Translations under genes and position numbers: made by a program
Part shown: piece by piece, positions 22,280-22,879 of the stretch
How positions within the stretch are numbered: the first letter of the stretch is position 1
Layout of the letters: every line of letters starts with the position of its first letter
Assembly: GCA_016204125.1 (NCBI GenBank)
Contig: JACQLI010000012.1
Span: 1 to 22,879, forward strand
From: Candidatus Omnitrophota bacterium
GTDB taxonomy: Bacteria; Omnitrophota; Omnitrophia; Omnitrophales; JACQLI01
Length of the DNA stretch: 22,879 bases
Reading direction: 5' to 3'
The notes under the pieces: model-generated
The model's input: only the letters and a program-made list of their open reading frames with translations
The model's database searches: none
Told to the model about the DNA's origin: nothing

Positions 22280-22876
22280 CTACAAAGCTCGTTTGACCGT
22301 ACAACCAAAAGTTTGAGTGCTTGGGTTAGAAATTGGATTGCCTGCGATAAGGGCTTCGATCGCATCCTTCGCGTAGTGCTTCGTTACAGGGTTGTCCTCA
22401 CCCCAACCTTGATCATCTACCGAACCTTCGTAGATAAGTTTTCCCTCACGATCAATTAAGAAAACGTGGGGAGTTGTTAGAGCGCCGAATTGATCGGCGA
22501 TGGAATTGCCCTTGTCGATCAAAATGGGATAGTTCACATTCCGCTCACTAGCTACTTTTTGAATCTGGTCTTGCGTTTCATTGACATTCGAATCAATCCC
22601 TAGCACTATAACTCCTTTATCTACATAGTCTTTGGTGATTTGCTGAATGCGTTCTTCATACCTCGCCACAAAAGGGCAAGTCGCAGACCAGAAGTGGATC
22701 ATGACAATTTTACCCTTAAGATCAGAGAGCTTTGTTACTTTGCCCGTGGTGTCGGAAAGTTGAAAGTCAGGAACCGTTTCACCAAGTTTAACAACCTTTT
22801 TACTCAAGAAATCTTGACTCCATACGGGAAGACTGACAAGAAAAACAAGAAGGAAGAATAAGAATTTTTTCAACAT
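22280..22876 (-). CDS. Exported thioredoxin-fold redoxin (AhpC/TSA-TlpA type)
   Basis: The 198-residue protein starts with a signal peptide (hydrophobic core 5-16, likely cleavage near SLPVWS-Q). The thioredoxin-like fold follows with VPDFQLSDTTGKVTKLSDLKGK near 35-56, WSATCPFVARYEERI near 63-77, LIDREGK and the cis-proline loop TTPHVFLID. It lacks the CxxC of thioredoxins: Cys67 is followed by PFV. A second cysteine lies near the C-terminus in FGCTVKRAL (Cys192). This pattern matches a family of exported redoxin-domain proteins often annotated as thioredoxin family or peroxiredoxin-like. The substrate is unknown. The ATG lies three bases from the right window edge, so the upstream ribosome site and promoter are not seen. 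Confidence 0.85.
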   Translation of the reverse strand: MLKKFLFFLLVFLVSLPVWSQDFLSKKVVKLGETVPDFQLSDTTGKVTKLSDLKGKIVMIHFWSATCPFVARYEERIQQITKDYVDKGVIVLGIDSNVNETQDQIQKVASERNVNYPILIDKGNSIADQFGALTTPHVFLIDREGKLIYEGSVDDQGWGEDNPVTKHYAKDAIEALIAGNPISNPSTQTFGCTVKRAL

Positions 22877-22879
22877 GAG

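Noticed and set aside
1..22879. CRISPR array, prophage, defence or toxin-antitoxin system.
   Set aside because: No spaced direct repeats, integrase, phage structural genes or recognisable defence genes were seen; all genes fit core functions.

Overview
The window reads as chromosomal core DNA from a Gram-negative bacterium of moderate GC content. Outer-membrane genes (an LptF/LptG permease, a signal-peptide beta-barrel porin, a lipobox lipoprotein) rule out a Gram-positive. The pyrimidine genes (PyrR, class 1B PyrD with PyrK, a long class-I-type PyrC) look more like Firmicutes, Nitrospirota or delta-proteobacterial-type lineages than gamma-proteobacteria. I cannot name the organism. Every gene I can support lies on the minus strand, so transcription runs from high to low coordinates.

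Region 22876 to 20979 (in transcription order): an exported redoxin, a DgkA-type lipid kinase, a full-length but broken rlmH copy, then an HU/IHF-type DNA-binding protein behind its own promoter. Region 20939 to 14045: a tight string of cold-shock protein with a Lys/Glu/Pro/Ala tail, rsmE, mtaB, cvpA, dnaG, rpoD and a stand-alone receiver protein. It covers translation fidelity, replication priming and the main sigma factor, and rpoD has an extra promoter of its own. Region 13983 to 10749: a CAT-anticodon tRNA, a porin, a strongly structured intergenic RNA candidate, a small TPR lipoprotein and an LptF/G permease.

Region 10740 to 10373 encodes the RNase P RNA. Its -10 box contains the lptF/G stop codon, and its terminal helix is followed by a T-run. 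Region 10365 to 646 is one compact pyrimidine operon, pyrR-pyrB-pyrC-carA-carB-pyrK-pyrD-pyrF. Nearly every junction overlaps. A promoter, a PyrR-binding hairpin and an intrinsic terminator precede pyrR, which is a classical UMP-sensing attenuator. The operon encodes all steps to UMP except orotate phosphoribosyltransferase (pyrE), which is not in the window. A strong promoter inside the end of pyrF drives yicC, which is cut by the left window edge.

I found no insertion sequence, CRISPR array, phage gene or toxin-antitoxin pair, and no convincing new multi-gene system. The items most worth a second look are the rlmH pseudogene, the structured RNA after the porin, the rnpB boundary arrangements and the pyr attenuator.
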